Assembly: GCF_038396845.1 (NCBI RefSeq) | Contig: NZ_CP151587.1 | Location: 3,074,001 to 3,138,000 of the forward strand | Reading direction: 5' to 3' | DNA from: Gymnodinialimonas sp. 57CJ19 | Lineage (GTDB): Bacteria > Pseudomonadota > Alphaproteobacteria > Rhodobacterales > Rhodobacteraceae | Length of the DNA stretch: 64,000 nt | Shown here: one piece after another, positions 54,873-63,425 of the stretch | Layout of the letters: each line of letters begins with the position of its first letter | Position numbering within the stretch: the first letter of the stretch is position 1 | Notes under the pieces: generated by a model | What the model was told of the DNA's origin: nothing | What the model saw: the letters and a program-made list of their open reading frames with translations, nothing else | The model's database searches: none | Translations under genes and position numbers: made by a program

Positions 54873-55049
54873 TTAGCGGCGGGTGGTACCGAGGCCACCG
54901 GCGGAGGCGAAACCCTCGCTCATCGGGGCAGAGATGCCGTCGATCTGGGCCGTCAGGTTTGTGGCAGGTGCCGCGGGAGAGGCGTTCGCGGCGGCGCCAA
55001 AGACGAAGGAGGCAAGGACAGCGACGGTGAGGATTGAGCGGATGAGCAT
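54873..55049 (-). CDS. Small secreted peptide (58 residues), unknown function
   Basis: A short gene with every sign of being real: AAAGGAG ribosome site eight bases before the ATG at 55049, a signal peptide MLIRSILTVAVLASFVFG ending in an AAANA cleavage site, a mature part of about 35 residues rich in Ala, Ser, Gly and Thr ending in TTRR, and a strong terminator after the stop. No family recognised. It lies 157 bases after a gene for a larger exported protein on the same strand, within the valine-catabolism locus but pointing against it. Confidence 0.72.
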   Translation of the reverse strand: MLIRSILTVAVLASFVFGAAANASPAAPATNLTAQIDGISAPMSEGFASAGGLGTTRR

Positions 55050-55163
55050 GGCAGTGTCTCCTTTAATGCGTTGTCCTGGTTGTATCTGAGGCGGGGTGGC
55101 GGCGGTATTGCGGGAAACCTTACCGGGCGGGGTGTCGGATGCAGGAAAGCCTTACCCTGCAAG

Positions 55164-55195
55164 AAAAAGCCCCCCGGCCGCTGGAGCCGAGGGGC
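55164..55195 (-). terminator. Factor-independent terminator of the 191-residue exported protein gene
   Basis: On the minus strand GCCCCTCGGC pairs with GCCGGGGGGC (one G-T pair), loop of seven bases, then TTTTTCTT. It starts 12 bases after the stop. Confidence 0.88.
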
Positions 55196-55206
55196 GCGTG
55201 CGCGGA

Positions 55207-55782
55207 TCAGACAGCGCGCACGGTCACTTCGAGGCCGAAGGCCATGCCCGCGGGGGCGGAATGGGGCCGCACCAGGGCCTGGACCAGGCTGGCGGAGGAG
55301 CCTCGGAGGGTGGAGCCCGCTGAGAGGGCCGCCATGATCATCGCGGCGACACCGGCGCCTTGGTATTGGTCGCCGCCGATCACGGCGGAGGCGTCGGCCT
55401 CGAGCCCGCCGTCGACACGGAAGCGGCCATGGGCACCCGCGGCTGAGACTCCATCCAGCATCCATTCAGTGCGGTGGGTGTCGGAGCCGTTGTAGCCATT
55501 GAACACCACGCCGAAGCGATCGCCGGAGGCGGCGCCCATCACCCGGGACACGGCGGCGGGGCCGAATTGGGCATTGATGTTGGGGCCGGATGTAAAGGCC
55601 ATGTTGACCAAGCCATTGCCGCCCGCGCCGAAGCCCGGAATGTCCACGGTGCCCGAGGCAGAGAGGCCTGCGGCCTCGATCAGGGTGGAGCCCGTGGAGC
55701 CTGCGAAGGCGGGAAGGCTGGAGAGGGTCATCAGCGAAGGGGCGGCAAGAAGGGAAGCGGTAAGGAAAGAGCGACGGTTCAT
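55207..55782 (-). CDS. Exported protein with Tat-like signal, unknown function
   Basis: A 191-residue protein. The N-terminus MNRRSFLTASLLAAPSLMTL has a twin-arginine motif (NRRSFL) and a hydrophobic stretch ending AFA, so export by Tat is likely. The mature part is strand-rich and Gly/Ala-rich (VDIPGFGAGGNGLVNMAF, GDRFGVVFNGYNGSD). No known domain is recognised. It is transcribed towards, and possibly separately from, the 58-residue peptide, as a terminator lies between. Confidence 0.75.
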   Translation of the reverse strand: MNRRSFLTASLLAAPSLMTLSSLPAFAGSTGSTLIEAAGLSASGTVDIPGFGAGGNGLVNMAFTSGPNINAQFGPAAVSRVMGAASGDRFGVVFNGYNGSDTHRTEWMLDGVSAAGAHGRFRVDGGLEADASAVIGGDQYQGAGVAAMIMAALSAGSTLRGSSASLVQALVRPHSAPAGMAFGLEVTVRAV

Positions 55783-56175
55783 GATATGGGGTCCTTAAAT
55801 GTGGTTCGTTTGAATGCGCCCCGGAAATGCAGGGCTGGTGTGGGTGTTCTGCCCGATGTGTCCTAAGCAGGCGACTGCGGAAAACCGGACCGACGGAAAA
55901 CGGATGGTGATCCGTGAGGCCGAGGATTCGACGGGGCGCAGTGGCAGGGATGGGCCGATGCGCAGGCGACATCGCCGCGCGCTGGCAATCATCGTGGCGC
56001 GAAATTTTTTGGAGAGCCATCATAAGCCGCGCCGTCGACCTTGTGGTTGCCCTGATCGCCGCGACTTTGGGGCTGATCTTATTGCTCCTGGCGAAACGCC
56101 AGGTGTGAGGTTGCAATATTCGTGTAACACTCGTTAATTAAACGGGCGTTCAATTCGGATCTTGGGAGGGATGAC
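55783..56175. other. Control region between exported-protein gene and acyl-CoA dehydrogenase
   Basis: About 390 bases between divergent genes. It contains the hairpin CCTGGCG-AAA-CGCCAGG (56087-56103) without T-run. A 52-codon plus-strand frame (55950-56108) ends in a hydrophobic helix, VVALIAATLGLILLLLAKRQV shortened here to its core LIAATLGLILLLLAKR, but has no acceptable ribosome site, so I do not call it a gene. GGGAGGGATGAC is the ribosome site of the dehydrogenase. Confidence 0.5.
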
Positions 56176-57321
56176 ATGGAATTTGCACTGAGCGAAGAGG
56201 CGCAGGCCATCTACGATATGGCCCGCGCGTTCGGAGAGGCAGAGATCGCCCCCCACGCCCATGCGTGGGAACGCGCAGAGGAAATTCCGAAAGCTATTTG
56301 GCCAAAGCTGGCTGAACTGGGATTTGCCGGGCTTTACGTCAGTGAAGAGAACGGCGGCTCGGGCCTGTCGCGGCTGGAGGCGACGCTGGTGTTTGAGGCG
56401 CTGTCGGAATCTTGCGCCTCGGTCGCGGCGTTTTTGTCGATCCACAATATGTGCGCCAAGATGATCGAGAAATTCGGCTCGGACGAGGTCAAGGCGAAGT
56501 TCCTGCCCAAGGCGCTGACCATGGAAACGGTGCTGTCATATTGTCTGACGGAGCCCGGATCAGGCTCGGACGCGGCGGCGTTGAAGACCCGCGCGGAGCG
56601 CACCAACGATGGCTATAGGCTGAACGGCACCAAGGCGTTCATTTCCGGGGGCGGATATTCCGACGCCTATGTCGTGATGTGCCGCACGGGAGAAGACGGG
56701 CCGCGCGGGATTTCGGCGGTGATTATCGAGGATGGCACCGAGGGGCTGTCGTTTGGCGGCTTGGAAGACAAGATGGGCTGGCGGTCGCAACCCACGAGGG
56801 CCGTGCAGATGGACGATTGCGTCGTGCCGGCAGGCAACCTGTTGGGCGACGAGGGCAAGGGGTTTCGCTATGCGATGGCGGGGCTCGATGGGGGGCGGTT
56901 GAATATTGCGGCGTGCTCCCTGGGCGGCGCCGCGGCGGCGCTGCGGGCGACGTTGACCTATATGGGTGAGCGCAAGGCATTCGGGCAGAGCATCGACCAG
57001 TTCCAGGCGCTCCAGTTTCGGTTGGCGGATATGGAGATTGAGTTGGAGGCGGCAAGGGTCTTTCTGCGGCAGGCGGCGTGGAAGTTGGACAATGGGGCGC
57101 CCGACGCGACAAAAGCCTGTGCGATGGCGAAGAAGTTTTGCACGGAGGCTGGATCGCGAATTGCAGATCAATGTCTGCAATTGCACGGGGGCTACGGGTA
57201 TTTGGCCGATTACGGGATCGAGAAGATCGTACGAGACCTGAGGGTTCACCAGATCCTTGAGGGCACTAACGAGATCATGCGGATGATTGTCTCGCGGCAG
57301 ATGTTGGCGGATCGCGGGTGA
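56176..57321 (+). CDS. Acyl-CoA dehydrogenase, probably isobutyryl-CoA dehydrogenase
   Basis: A 381-residue FAD enzyme. LTEPGSGSDAAALKT and the FAD/substrate loop, DQCLQLHGGYGYLADYGIEK, and the catalytic Glu in ILEGTNEIMRMIVSR are typical of the family; the Glu position corresponds to short-chain/isobutyryl members. In context with a 3-hydroxyisobutyryl-CoA hydrolase and mmsB directly after it, oxidation of isobutyryl-CoA to methacrylyl-CoA is the likely job. The ATG follows GGGAGGG. Confidence 0.9.
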   Translation: MEFALSEEAQAIYDMARAFGEAEIAPHAHAWERAEEIPKAIWPKLAELGFAGLYVSEENGGSGLSRLEATLVFEALSESCASVAAFLSIHNMCAKMIEKFGSDEVKAKFLPKALTMETVLSYCLTEPGSGSDAAALKTRAERTNDGYRLNGTKAFISGGGYSDAYVVMCRTGEDGPRGISAVIIEDGTEGLSFGGLEDKMGWRSQPTRAVQMDDCVVPAGNLLGDEGKGFRYAMAGLDGGRLNIAACSLGGAAAALRATLTYMGERKAFGQSIDQFQALQFRLADMEIELEAARVFLRQAAWKLDNGAPDATKACAMAKKFCTEAGSRIADQCLQLHGGYGYLADYGIEKIVRDLRVHQILEGTNEIMRMIVSRQMLADRG

Positions 57322-57345
57322 GGTTGCGTTATTTGGCAGCTGTGG

Positions 57346-57371
57346 GATTCGATATTTGTGAAAAGGTGAAG
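57346..57371 (+). repeat. Copy of the GATATTT...GTGAAG intergenic motif
   Basis: GATTCGATATTTG then TGAAAAGGTGAAG, in the gap after the acyl-CoA dehydrogenase gene and in its direction; almost identical to 33611-33636. Confidence 0.45.
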
Positions 57372-57387
57372 CAGGGGGAAGCGCCCG

Positions 57388-58422
57388 ATGAGTGAGGACA
57401 TTGACATCCGCATTGAGGGACGCGCCGGGCGGATCACCCTGACGCGGCCCGAGGCGTTGAACGCGTTGAGTTACCAGATGTGTCTGGACATTGAGGCGGC
57501 GCTGGATGCCTGGGCCATGGACGATGCCGTGTCGTTGGTAATGATCGACGCCGAAGGAGAGCGGGCCTTTTGCGCGGGCGGCGATATCCAGGAGATGTAC
57601 GAGACGGGCATGGCCGGGGATTTTGCCTATGGGCGCAAGTTTTGGGCCGATGAATACCGGATGAACGCCAAGATGTTTGCGTTTCCCAAGCCGGTGGTCA
57701 CCTTCCTGCATGGGTTCACGATGGGCGGTGGCGTGGGGATTGGTTGCCACGGGTCGCACCGGATTGTGGGAGAGAGTTCGTTGATTGCGATGCCGGAAGT
57801 GGGGATCGGGTTGGTTCCCGACGTGGGCGGGACGTTGTTGCTGTCGCGCGCGCCGGGACGGCTGGGGGAATACCTTGGGCTGACGGCCTCACGCATGGGT
57901 CCGGGGGATGCGATCCACGCGGAGTTTGCCGATTTTTTCGTGCCGGAGGCTGGCTGGGACGCGTTGAAGGCGGAGCTACTGGGGGGAGCCTGGGAGGCCG
58001 TGGACCGGGCCGCGCAGACCCCACCCGAGAGCGCGCTGGCCGCGCAGCAGGCCGAGATCGATCATTTATTCGGGGGCGAAGGGTTGAGAGATGTCTTGGT
58101 AGACATCGCCCATGCGCCGTCGGAATTTGGGGACAAGGCGTTGCAAGTGATGGGGCGGAACTCTCCTCTTGCGATGGCATGCACCATTGAATTGGTGCAC
58201 CGCGCAAGGATGCACGACAATATCGTGAGGGCGTTGCAAAATGAGTATCGCTTCACGGCGCGCGCCATGGAGCACGGGGATTTTCTGGAAGGTATTCGAG
58301 CGGCGATCATCGACAAGGATAGATCGCCGACATGGAAACATAGCGCCGCAAAGGATGTGGCTCTGGTCGAGGTGGCAGCCATGTTGCAGCCCCTTGGGCC
58401 AGATGAATGGAGGATGACGTGA
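57388..58422 (+). CDS. 3-hydroxyisobutyryl-CoA hydrolase (enoyl-CoA hydratase/isomerase family)
   Basis: A 344-residue crotonase-fold protein. The oxyanion-hole segments are AFCAGGDIQEMYE and GFTMGGGVGIGCHGSHRIV; MPEVGIGLVPDVGGTLLLSR carries the catalytic Glu and Asp typical of HIBYL-CoA hydrolases, which are about 80 residues longer than simple hydratases. It releases 3-hydroxyisobutyrate, the substrate of MmsB, whose gene overlaps this one by one base. Confidence 0.92.
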   Translation: MSEDIDIRIEGRAGRITLTRPEALNALSYQMCLDIEAALDAWAMDDAVSLVMIDAEGERAFCAGGDIQEMYETGMAGDFAYGRKFWADEYRMNAKMFAFPKPVVTFLHGFTMGGGVGIGCHGSHRIVGESSLIAMPEVGIGLVPDVGGTLLLSRAPGRLGEYLGLTASRMGPGDAIHAEFADFFVPEAGWDALKAELLGGAWEAVDRAAQTPPESALAAQQAEIDHLFGGEGLRDVLVDIAHAPSEFGDKALQVMGRNSPLAMACTIELVHRARMHDNIVRALQNEYRFTARAMEHGDFLEGIRAAIIDKDRSPTWKHSAAKDVALVEVAAMLQPLGPDEWRMT

Positions 58423-59297
58423 TGCGGATCGGGTTTATCGGGCTTGGGAATATGGGCGCGCCCATGGCGGCTAATCTGGCCAAGGCCGGCCATGAGGTCG
58501 TGGGGTTCGACACCATCGCCGATGCGCCCGAGGGTGTCACCCGCGTGGCCAGTGGCGCGGAGGCGGCCAAGGGCGCCGATGTCGTCATCACCATGCTGCC
58601 CAATGGCGCCATCCTGCGCGCGGTTGCCGCCGAGGTGATCGGGCAGATGCGCCCCGGCGCCGTGTTCGTCGATTGCTCCACCGTGGAAGTGGACGCGGCG
58701 CGAGAAGTTGCCATTTCCGCCGAGGCGGCGGGCCTTGGGTGGCTGGACGCCCCGGTGTCGGGCGGCATTGGCGGTGCGGCGGGCGGCACGTTGACCTTCA
58801 TGGTCGGTGGCGGAGAGGACGCCTTTGCAACGGTCACGCCGCTGTTTGAGATCATGGGCCAGAAGGCCGTGTTGTGTGGGCCTGCGGGCAACGGACAGGC
58901 GGCAAAGATCTGTAACAACATGATATTGGGCGTCACCATGATCGCCACCTGCGAGGCCTTCGCCATGGCCGACAAGTTGGGGCTGGCGCGACAATCCATG
59001 TTTGACGTGGTGTCGACCTCCAGCGGATATAGCTGGACGATGAACGCCTACTGCCCTGCCCCCGGCGTCGGCCCCTCGAGCCCGGCCGACAACGATTATC
59101 AGCCCGGTTTCGCGGCCGAATTGATGCTGAAGGATCTGGGTCTTGCCCAAGCCGCCGCAGAGGCCGCTGATGCGGACACCCCTATGGGGGCCGCCGCCTT
59201 GGCGCTTTACCAGAAGTTCGTCGAGGATGAGGACGGCAAGGGCCGGGACTTTTCGGCCATGTTGCCCCGGTTTGAGGGGCGTGGCCGCAACGGCTAG
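58422..59297 (+). CDS. mmsB: 3-hydroxyisobutyrate dehydrogenase
   Basis: A 291-residue NAD-dependent beta-hydroxyacid dehydrogenase. The nucleotide-binding start is IGFIGLGNMGAPMAANL, the substrate motif DAPVSGGIGGAAGGTL, and the catalytic Lys lies in GNGQAAKICNNM. It oxidises 3-hydroxyisobutyrate to methylmalonate semialdehyde, substrate of MmsA. The ATG at 58422 overlaps the preceding stop (TGATG) and has GGAGGATG before it. Confidence 0.95.
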   Translation: MRIGFIGLGNMGAPMAANLAKAGHEVVGFDTIADAPEGVTRVASGAEAAKGADVVITMLPNGAILRAVAAEVIGQMRPGAVFVDCSTVEVDAAREVAISAEAAGLGWLDAPVSGGIGGAAGGTLTFMVGGGEDAFATVTPLFEIMGQKAVLCGPAGNGQAAKICNNMILGVTMIATCEAFAMADKLGLARQSMFDVVSTSSGYSWTMNAYCPAPGVGPSSPADNDYQPGFAAELMLKDLGLAQAAAEAADADTPMGAAALALYQKFVEDEDGKGRDFSAMLPRFEGRGRNG

Positions 59298-59329
59298 GCC
59301 CGCGCTTCGTGACGCCTGCCAACAGCGAA

Positions 59330-59360
59330 GGCCCGAAGGTGTTCTCCCTCGGGCCTTTTT
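59330..59360 (+). terminator. Factor-independent terminator of mmsB
   Basis: GGCCCGA (59330-59336) pairs with TCGGGCC (59349-59355), followed by TTTTT. It closes the valine operon. Confidence 0.88.
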
Positions 59361-59388
59361 CTATCACAACGCCGATGGTGCGAGGCGC

Positions 59389-60197
59389 TTAGCCGTTCCA
59401 GGTCTCTAGCTCGATCGTGGCGGCACAGGCGGCGCCGTTGTAGGTGCCGACCCAGATATCGAGCCGCCCGTTCAGGGCCGCCGAGGACGGAAGGTTCAAC
59501 AACGGTTGGAGATTGCCTCCGCTGTCATCGTCAAAGACCCATTGCGCGGTCGGTGTATTCACCAGCAAGGTGGTGTCGCACTGGGCATCCACCTCGACCT
59601 CCAAACGGCCATAGGTCTCCATCCCGGATAGGCCGATGGACAGATGCGGCACCGCATTGGCAAAGCCCACGCCGCCCACGTTACAGCCGCTGATATCGGT
59701 GGAGCCGCCGGCCTGAAGCGTCAGGGAGTGCGGGCTATAAAGCTGATCGCCGGTCATCGAGTAGGTCTGGCCCATTTGCTCGAACGTCGGACAAGCGTTG
59801 GCGGTTTGCAGCACAGATACGGGCACCGGCTGCGGCGCTTGCTCGGGCACCGGTTGCGGTGCAGGCGCAGGTTGCGGCGTAGGAACCGGAACAGGAACGG
59901 GTTGAGGTGTCGCCTGCGCCGCCCCGTTCGCACAATTGGGGCTTTCCAAAATCAAGTTGGCCCCTTCGGTGCGCGCCGCGCCTGCTGCAATCAGCGCCCC
60001 GACGGGCCATTGGGTTTCAGGAGCATCGGCAAAGCCATTGGAGAGCACGAAATTCTGTGTATCCTCTTGCGACAGCACGCAACCATAGGCTTCCAGCGCC
60101 GAGACAAATCAAGCAGATCGGGCGGGGTCAACATCTTGGCGAAGACGGGCGCGGCGAAGAAAGCAATGCCAGCAAAGGTGAGAAAACAACGCGACAT
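59389..60197 (-). pseudogene. Secreted-protein gene interrupted by a single-base frameshift
   Basis: A minus-strand frame starts at the ATG at 60197 with a clean signal peptide (MSRCFLTFAGIAFFAAPVFA) and continues KMLTPPDLLDL; the rest of a 229-residue frame ends at 59389. The two join if one T is restored in the T-run at 60105-60107, giving LLDFVSALEAYGCVLSQED and a 269-residue protein. The downstream part has a Pro-rich repeat linker (PQPVPVPVPTPQPAPAPQP) and a strand-rich C-terminal domain with several Cys, like pre-peptidase C-terminal domains. The span, 809 bases, is one short of a multiple of three. Either a true mutation or a sequence error. Confidence 0.7.
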
Positions 60198-60376
60198 AGG
60201 AAAATTTTCAAATTTTTTGGTAGAATAGTCAGTGCAATAGAGAAGGCGTGCAAAACCCGCACAGCGATCTATGGCCCTCAGTATCCCGTCTATCGCGGCA
60301 AAAATCTCTGCCATAGCTCTCATAGGTAAAGCCGCCCACATGGCGCGACATCACCTTCCCAAGCATCAGTCTAGGA

Positions 60377-60856
60377 TCATTGGCTGGGGGCGCTTAAGGC
60401 CGTTTGGAAGTATTCAAGTTCATTCAAGAAATTCTCGACCCTATCGGCATCCAGTCTGGCTTCGATGTCCATGTGGATTTGGGTGACCGGGGGCGTCAAC
60501 TTGACAATTAAGGCCTCTCCTTCTGGTGACAACTCAATCACCGTACGCCGCCCGTCGGCTTTGTCTTTCTCTAGGGAAAGAAATTCGCGTTCAGCCAGAT
60601 TTCTTAGAATACGCGTCAAGGACGGTGGCGAGATGCAGGCCTGTTGTGCGAGTTGCGAGGCGTCGGCGTGGCCGATTTCCTGCAACACCCGCAACACCCG
60701 CCATTGCGCTTCGCTAATGCCATAGGCGCTTAGAACGGGGCGCAGGCGGTCCATGACCGCCTCCCGAACCCGCAACAGAGCGATGGGAAGCGTGCGCTGC
60801 GTACGGGCGAGCGTTTCGGCCATCTTTCTTTCGCGCTCTACGTTCGACATGCCCAT
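60377..60856 (-). CDS. MarR family transcriptional regulator (HpaR-like)
   Basis: A 159-residue winged-helix regulator: QWRVLRVLQEIGHADASQLA, CISPPSLTRILRNLAERE and the wing KDKADGRRTVIELSPEG. The start region (LPIALLRVREAVMDRLRPVL) resembles the HpaR/HpcR branch that controls aromatic-acid catabolism. It precedes a frameshifted gene and follows the ABC transporter on the same strand. Its ligand may be the transported compound. Confidence 0.82.
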   Translation of the reverse strand: MGMSNVERERKMAETLARTQRTLPIALLRVREAVMDRLRPVLSAYGISEAQWRVLRVLQEIGHADASQLAQQACISPPSLTRILRNLAEREFLSLEKDKADGRRTVIELSPEGEALIVKLTPPVTQIHMDIEARLDADRVENFLNELEYFQTALSAPSQ

Positions 60857-61007
60857 GCTTTGGCCTCGCTATTGTTTTCGCTGCTGGCCAAGCTCGGCGC
60901 CTCGGCGCGTTGCCGTAGCATTCTGCGGCGTTTTTTCCAAGTGAACGGCCCAACCATTGCGCGTCACACAACCTGACACCGCAAAGACACCTAGGCTGCG
61001 GCCTTCG

Positions 61008-61808
61008 TTAATCCACCCATGCTGTCAATCGGCGCTCTGTCAGACTTACGGTCTGGTTGATCGTGACAGCCAAGCACATGATGAACAGGGAAATTGCCCA
61101 GACAGAGACAAAGTCAAACTGGTTACCAAACCGGGCCGCTTGGCCGCCGATCCCAACGAGAGAGATGAAAATCTCACCGTTGACCATGCCTTTGACGGCA
61201 CGACCGACGCCCATGCGAATGCCTGCCACGATAAGCGGGAAAGCAGCGGGCAACACGATGCGCCATAGGGCAGAGGTCCGGCTGGCCCCGTAGGAGGCTG
61301 CCATTTCCAGCAAGGGTTGATCAACATTTCGGATTGCGGCGGCCGTGTTGATGATAATGATGAAGACGGCATAGATCACCACGACGCTGACGCGCGTGGC
61401 ATAGGACAGGCCGAAAATCGCGAAGAGAATTGGGGCGAATATCAAGCCCGGCGTGAAAAGTAAGGCATTCACATAGACGTCAAGCGCCGTGTTTATCCAG
61501 GTGAATAACCCCATTAACAAGCCGACCGTCAATCCGATCACCAGCGCGATGGAGAAACCGATCGCCAGCGACCCCAAGCTGCCCAGAAGATGCGGGGTGA
61601 TCTCGCCTGAGAACACCATCCAAAAGAGCCTGACGACCACAGAGGAAAACGGCGGCAACCAGCGTAAATCAATCAATTGCCCCGCGATTTCCCAGATCAA
61701 AGCGATCCCGAAAAGCCCGCCCCAGTTGGTGAAGAGATATGTCGTACCATCGCGGAACGGTGTCGGGGCCGCTGTTGCGTCGGGCATATTTGGCGAAGCA
61801 CTGCTCAT
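61008..61808 (-). CDS. ABC transporter permease, SsuC/TauC type (second permease)
   Basis: A 266-residue membrane protein with about six helices. The EAA-type loop reads EMAASYGASRTSALWRIVLP. It belongs to the nitrate/sulfonate/taurine permease group. It overlaps the ATPase gene by four bases (ATGA) and is the second of two different permeases in this operon, so the transporter is probably a permease heterodimer, unusual for this family. Confidence 0.85.
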   Translation of the reverse strand: MSSASPNMPDATAAPTPFRDGTTYLFTNWGGLFGIALIWEIAGQLIDLRWLPPFSSVVVRLFWMVFSGEITPHLLGSLGSLAIGFSIALVIGLTVGLLMGLFTWINTALDVYVNALLFTPGLIFAPILFAIFGLSYATRVSVVVIYAVFIIIINTAAAIRNVDQPLLEMAASYGASRTSALWRIVLPAAFPLIVAGIRMGVGRAVKGMVNGEIFISLVGIGGQAARFGNQFDFVSVWAISLFIMCLAVTINQTVSLTERRLTAWVD

Positions 61809-62584
61809 GCCATGCTCATTTCATGCATTTGTTTCAGACGGTTCCAAAGGTATTCCTTGAGCTCCGTGAACTCTGGCAAGCGCTCTACTTCTTCCGGGTC
61901 ACGGGGACGGGTGAAGCTCACGTCGATCACCTCTTCAATGCGACCGGGACGGTTGGACATCAGCACAACCTTGTCGCCCAACAGGATCGCCTCTTCCATA
62001 TCATGGGTAACGAAAACGACAGTGCGCTGATCTTGCTGCCAAATGCGTAGCAGCTCTTCCTGCATGTATCGCCGTGTTTGATGGTCCAAAGCGCCAAAGG
62101 GTTCATCCATCAGCATGATCGGTGTCGAGATCACCAGCGCGCGGGCAAGGCCGACCCGTTGCTGCATGCCACCCGATAGCTCTTTTGGGTATTTGTTTTC
62201 AAATCCCTTCAGGCCGACCAATTCGATCCCGGCCATGGCCTTTTCCATTCGTCCCGCCTTCTCAACGCCGCGCATTTCCAATCCGAATGCCACGTTCTGC
62301 AAGACAGTGGCCCAAGGCATCAGGGCAAAGCTTTGGAATACGATCGCACAATCTTGGTTGGGGCCGGACACCGCACGCCCATTGACGGTGATTTTCCCCT
62401 GAGATGGTGTCACCAGCCCGCCAATCGCGCGCATTAGAGTGGTCTTGCCGCAGCCCGATGGGCCAAGAAGGGTCACGAATTCATTCTTCTCGACCTCCAA
62501 GTTCACCTCTGACAAAGCCAAGGTCTGTTCCCGCCCCGGCGCGCCATAACGGTGCGTCACAGATGCTACGTTGATCATTCCCAT
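61805..62584 (-). CDS. ABC transporter ATP-binding protein, SsuB/TauB type
   Basis: A 259-residue ATPase: Walker A GPSGCGKTTLMR, signature LSGGMQQRVGLARAL, Walker B ILMDEPFGALD, switch His in VTHDMEEA. The sequence MQQR in the signature and the size place it with the nitrate/sulfonate/bicarbonate group. It lies between the two permease genes. Confidence 0.9.
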   Translation of the reverse strand: MGMINVASVTHRYGAPGREQTLALSEVNLEVEKNEFVTLLGPSGCGKTTLMRAIGGLVTPSQGKITVNGRAVSGPNQDCAIVFQSFALMPWATVLQNVAFGLEMRGVEKAGRMEKAMAGIELVGLKGFENKYPKELSGGMQQRVGLARALVISTPIMLMDEPFGALDHQTRRYMQEELLRIWQQDQRTVVFVTHDMEEAILLGDKVVLMSNRPGRIEEVIDVSFTRPRDPEEVERLPEFTELKEYLWNRLKQMHEMSMA

Positions 62585-62588
62585 GTCG

Positions 62589-63416
62589 TCACTTCCACCT
62601 AATCAAATGGCGTTCGAGCGCCTGCATTAAAATTGCCAAGGCCACAGCTTCGATGACCACAAGGATCGTTGTCGCGTAGAGCAGCGCCGCCTCGAAATCT
62701 CCTCGGTAGTCGAGCAGGAGCGCCCCAATACCGACTGGCAGCATGATCAATTCGACAATCACCATCCCGGCAAAGGCCCGCCCCAATCCGATGCGTAGCC
62801 CCGCGAAAACCGCTGGAATGGCACCGGGGATCAAGATGCGGAACCAGACCTGGCGTTCACTCGCCCCCAAACTGCGCGCCATCTCGACCAGTGACTTATC
62901 GACCATGCGGGCACCCGCCCGGACGTTGGTGGTGATGAACACCCACGAAAACAGGACGATAATCACGACCTTGGGCGCGAGCCCAAAGCCGAGGGCAACC
63001 AGAACGATAGGTATCAGCGGCGAAATCGGAAGTGCCAAGGCGAGCGCTGTGATGGGGCTAAGCGCCCGATCCACGGTCTTCCATCGGGCCATCATCAGCC
63101 CCAAGGGGACGGATATGGCTATGGCAATCGCGTATCCCATTATGAGGGGGATATTGCTCACCCACAGGGCCGGCCAAATCTCTCCTGTAAGAAACATCGT
63201 CTCGTACAGGGCGGCGAGGGTTTCCGTGAATGTCGGGATCAGGATCGAGTCCGCCGCCTTTGCCGAAACTTCCCACAAAAGCGCAAAGACGATGAAAGCA
63301 ACCACTCGGCTGACAATCGTCCCCCCCAAGCCAAGCCTGCCGCGCAACTCCAGAACCGAAACTTGGCGTGGGGTTGAAGCCTGAGCTTCAACCCCAGTCG
63401 GTGCAGATATCACCAC
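62589..63416 (-). CDS. ABC transporter permease, SsuC/TauC type (first permease)
   Basis: A 275-residue membrane protein with six helices; EAA-type loop VEMARSLGASERQVWFRILIP. It is four bases before the ATPase gene and nine bases after the binding-protein gene. Family as for the second permease; only about a quarter to a third of positions look alike between them by eye. Confidence 0.85.
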   Translation of the reverse strand: MVISAPTGVEAQASTPRQVSVLELRGRLGLGGTIVSRVVAFIVFALLWEVSAKAADSILIPTFTETLAALYETMFLTGEIWPALWVSNIPLIMGYAIAIAISVPLGLMMARWKTVDRALSPITALALALPISPLIPIVLVALGFGLAPKVVIIVLFSWVFITTNVRAGARMVDKSLVEMARSLGASERQVWFRILIPGAIPAVFAGLRIGLGRAFAGMVIVELIMLPVGIGALLLDYRGDFEAALLYATTILVVIEAVALAILMQALERHLIRWK

Positions 63417-63425
63417 GAGGTTCTC

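Noticed and set aside
55950..56108. Possible 52-residue plus-strand membrane peptide.
   Set aside because: No usable ribosome site and an atypical Arg/Trp-rich head; only the hydrophobic end looks protein-like.
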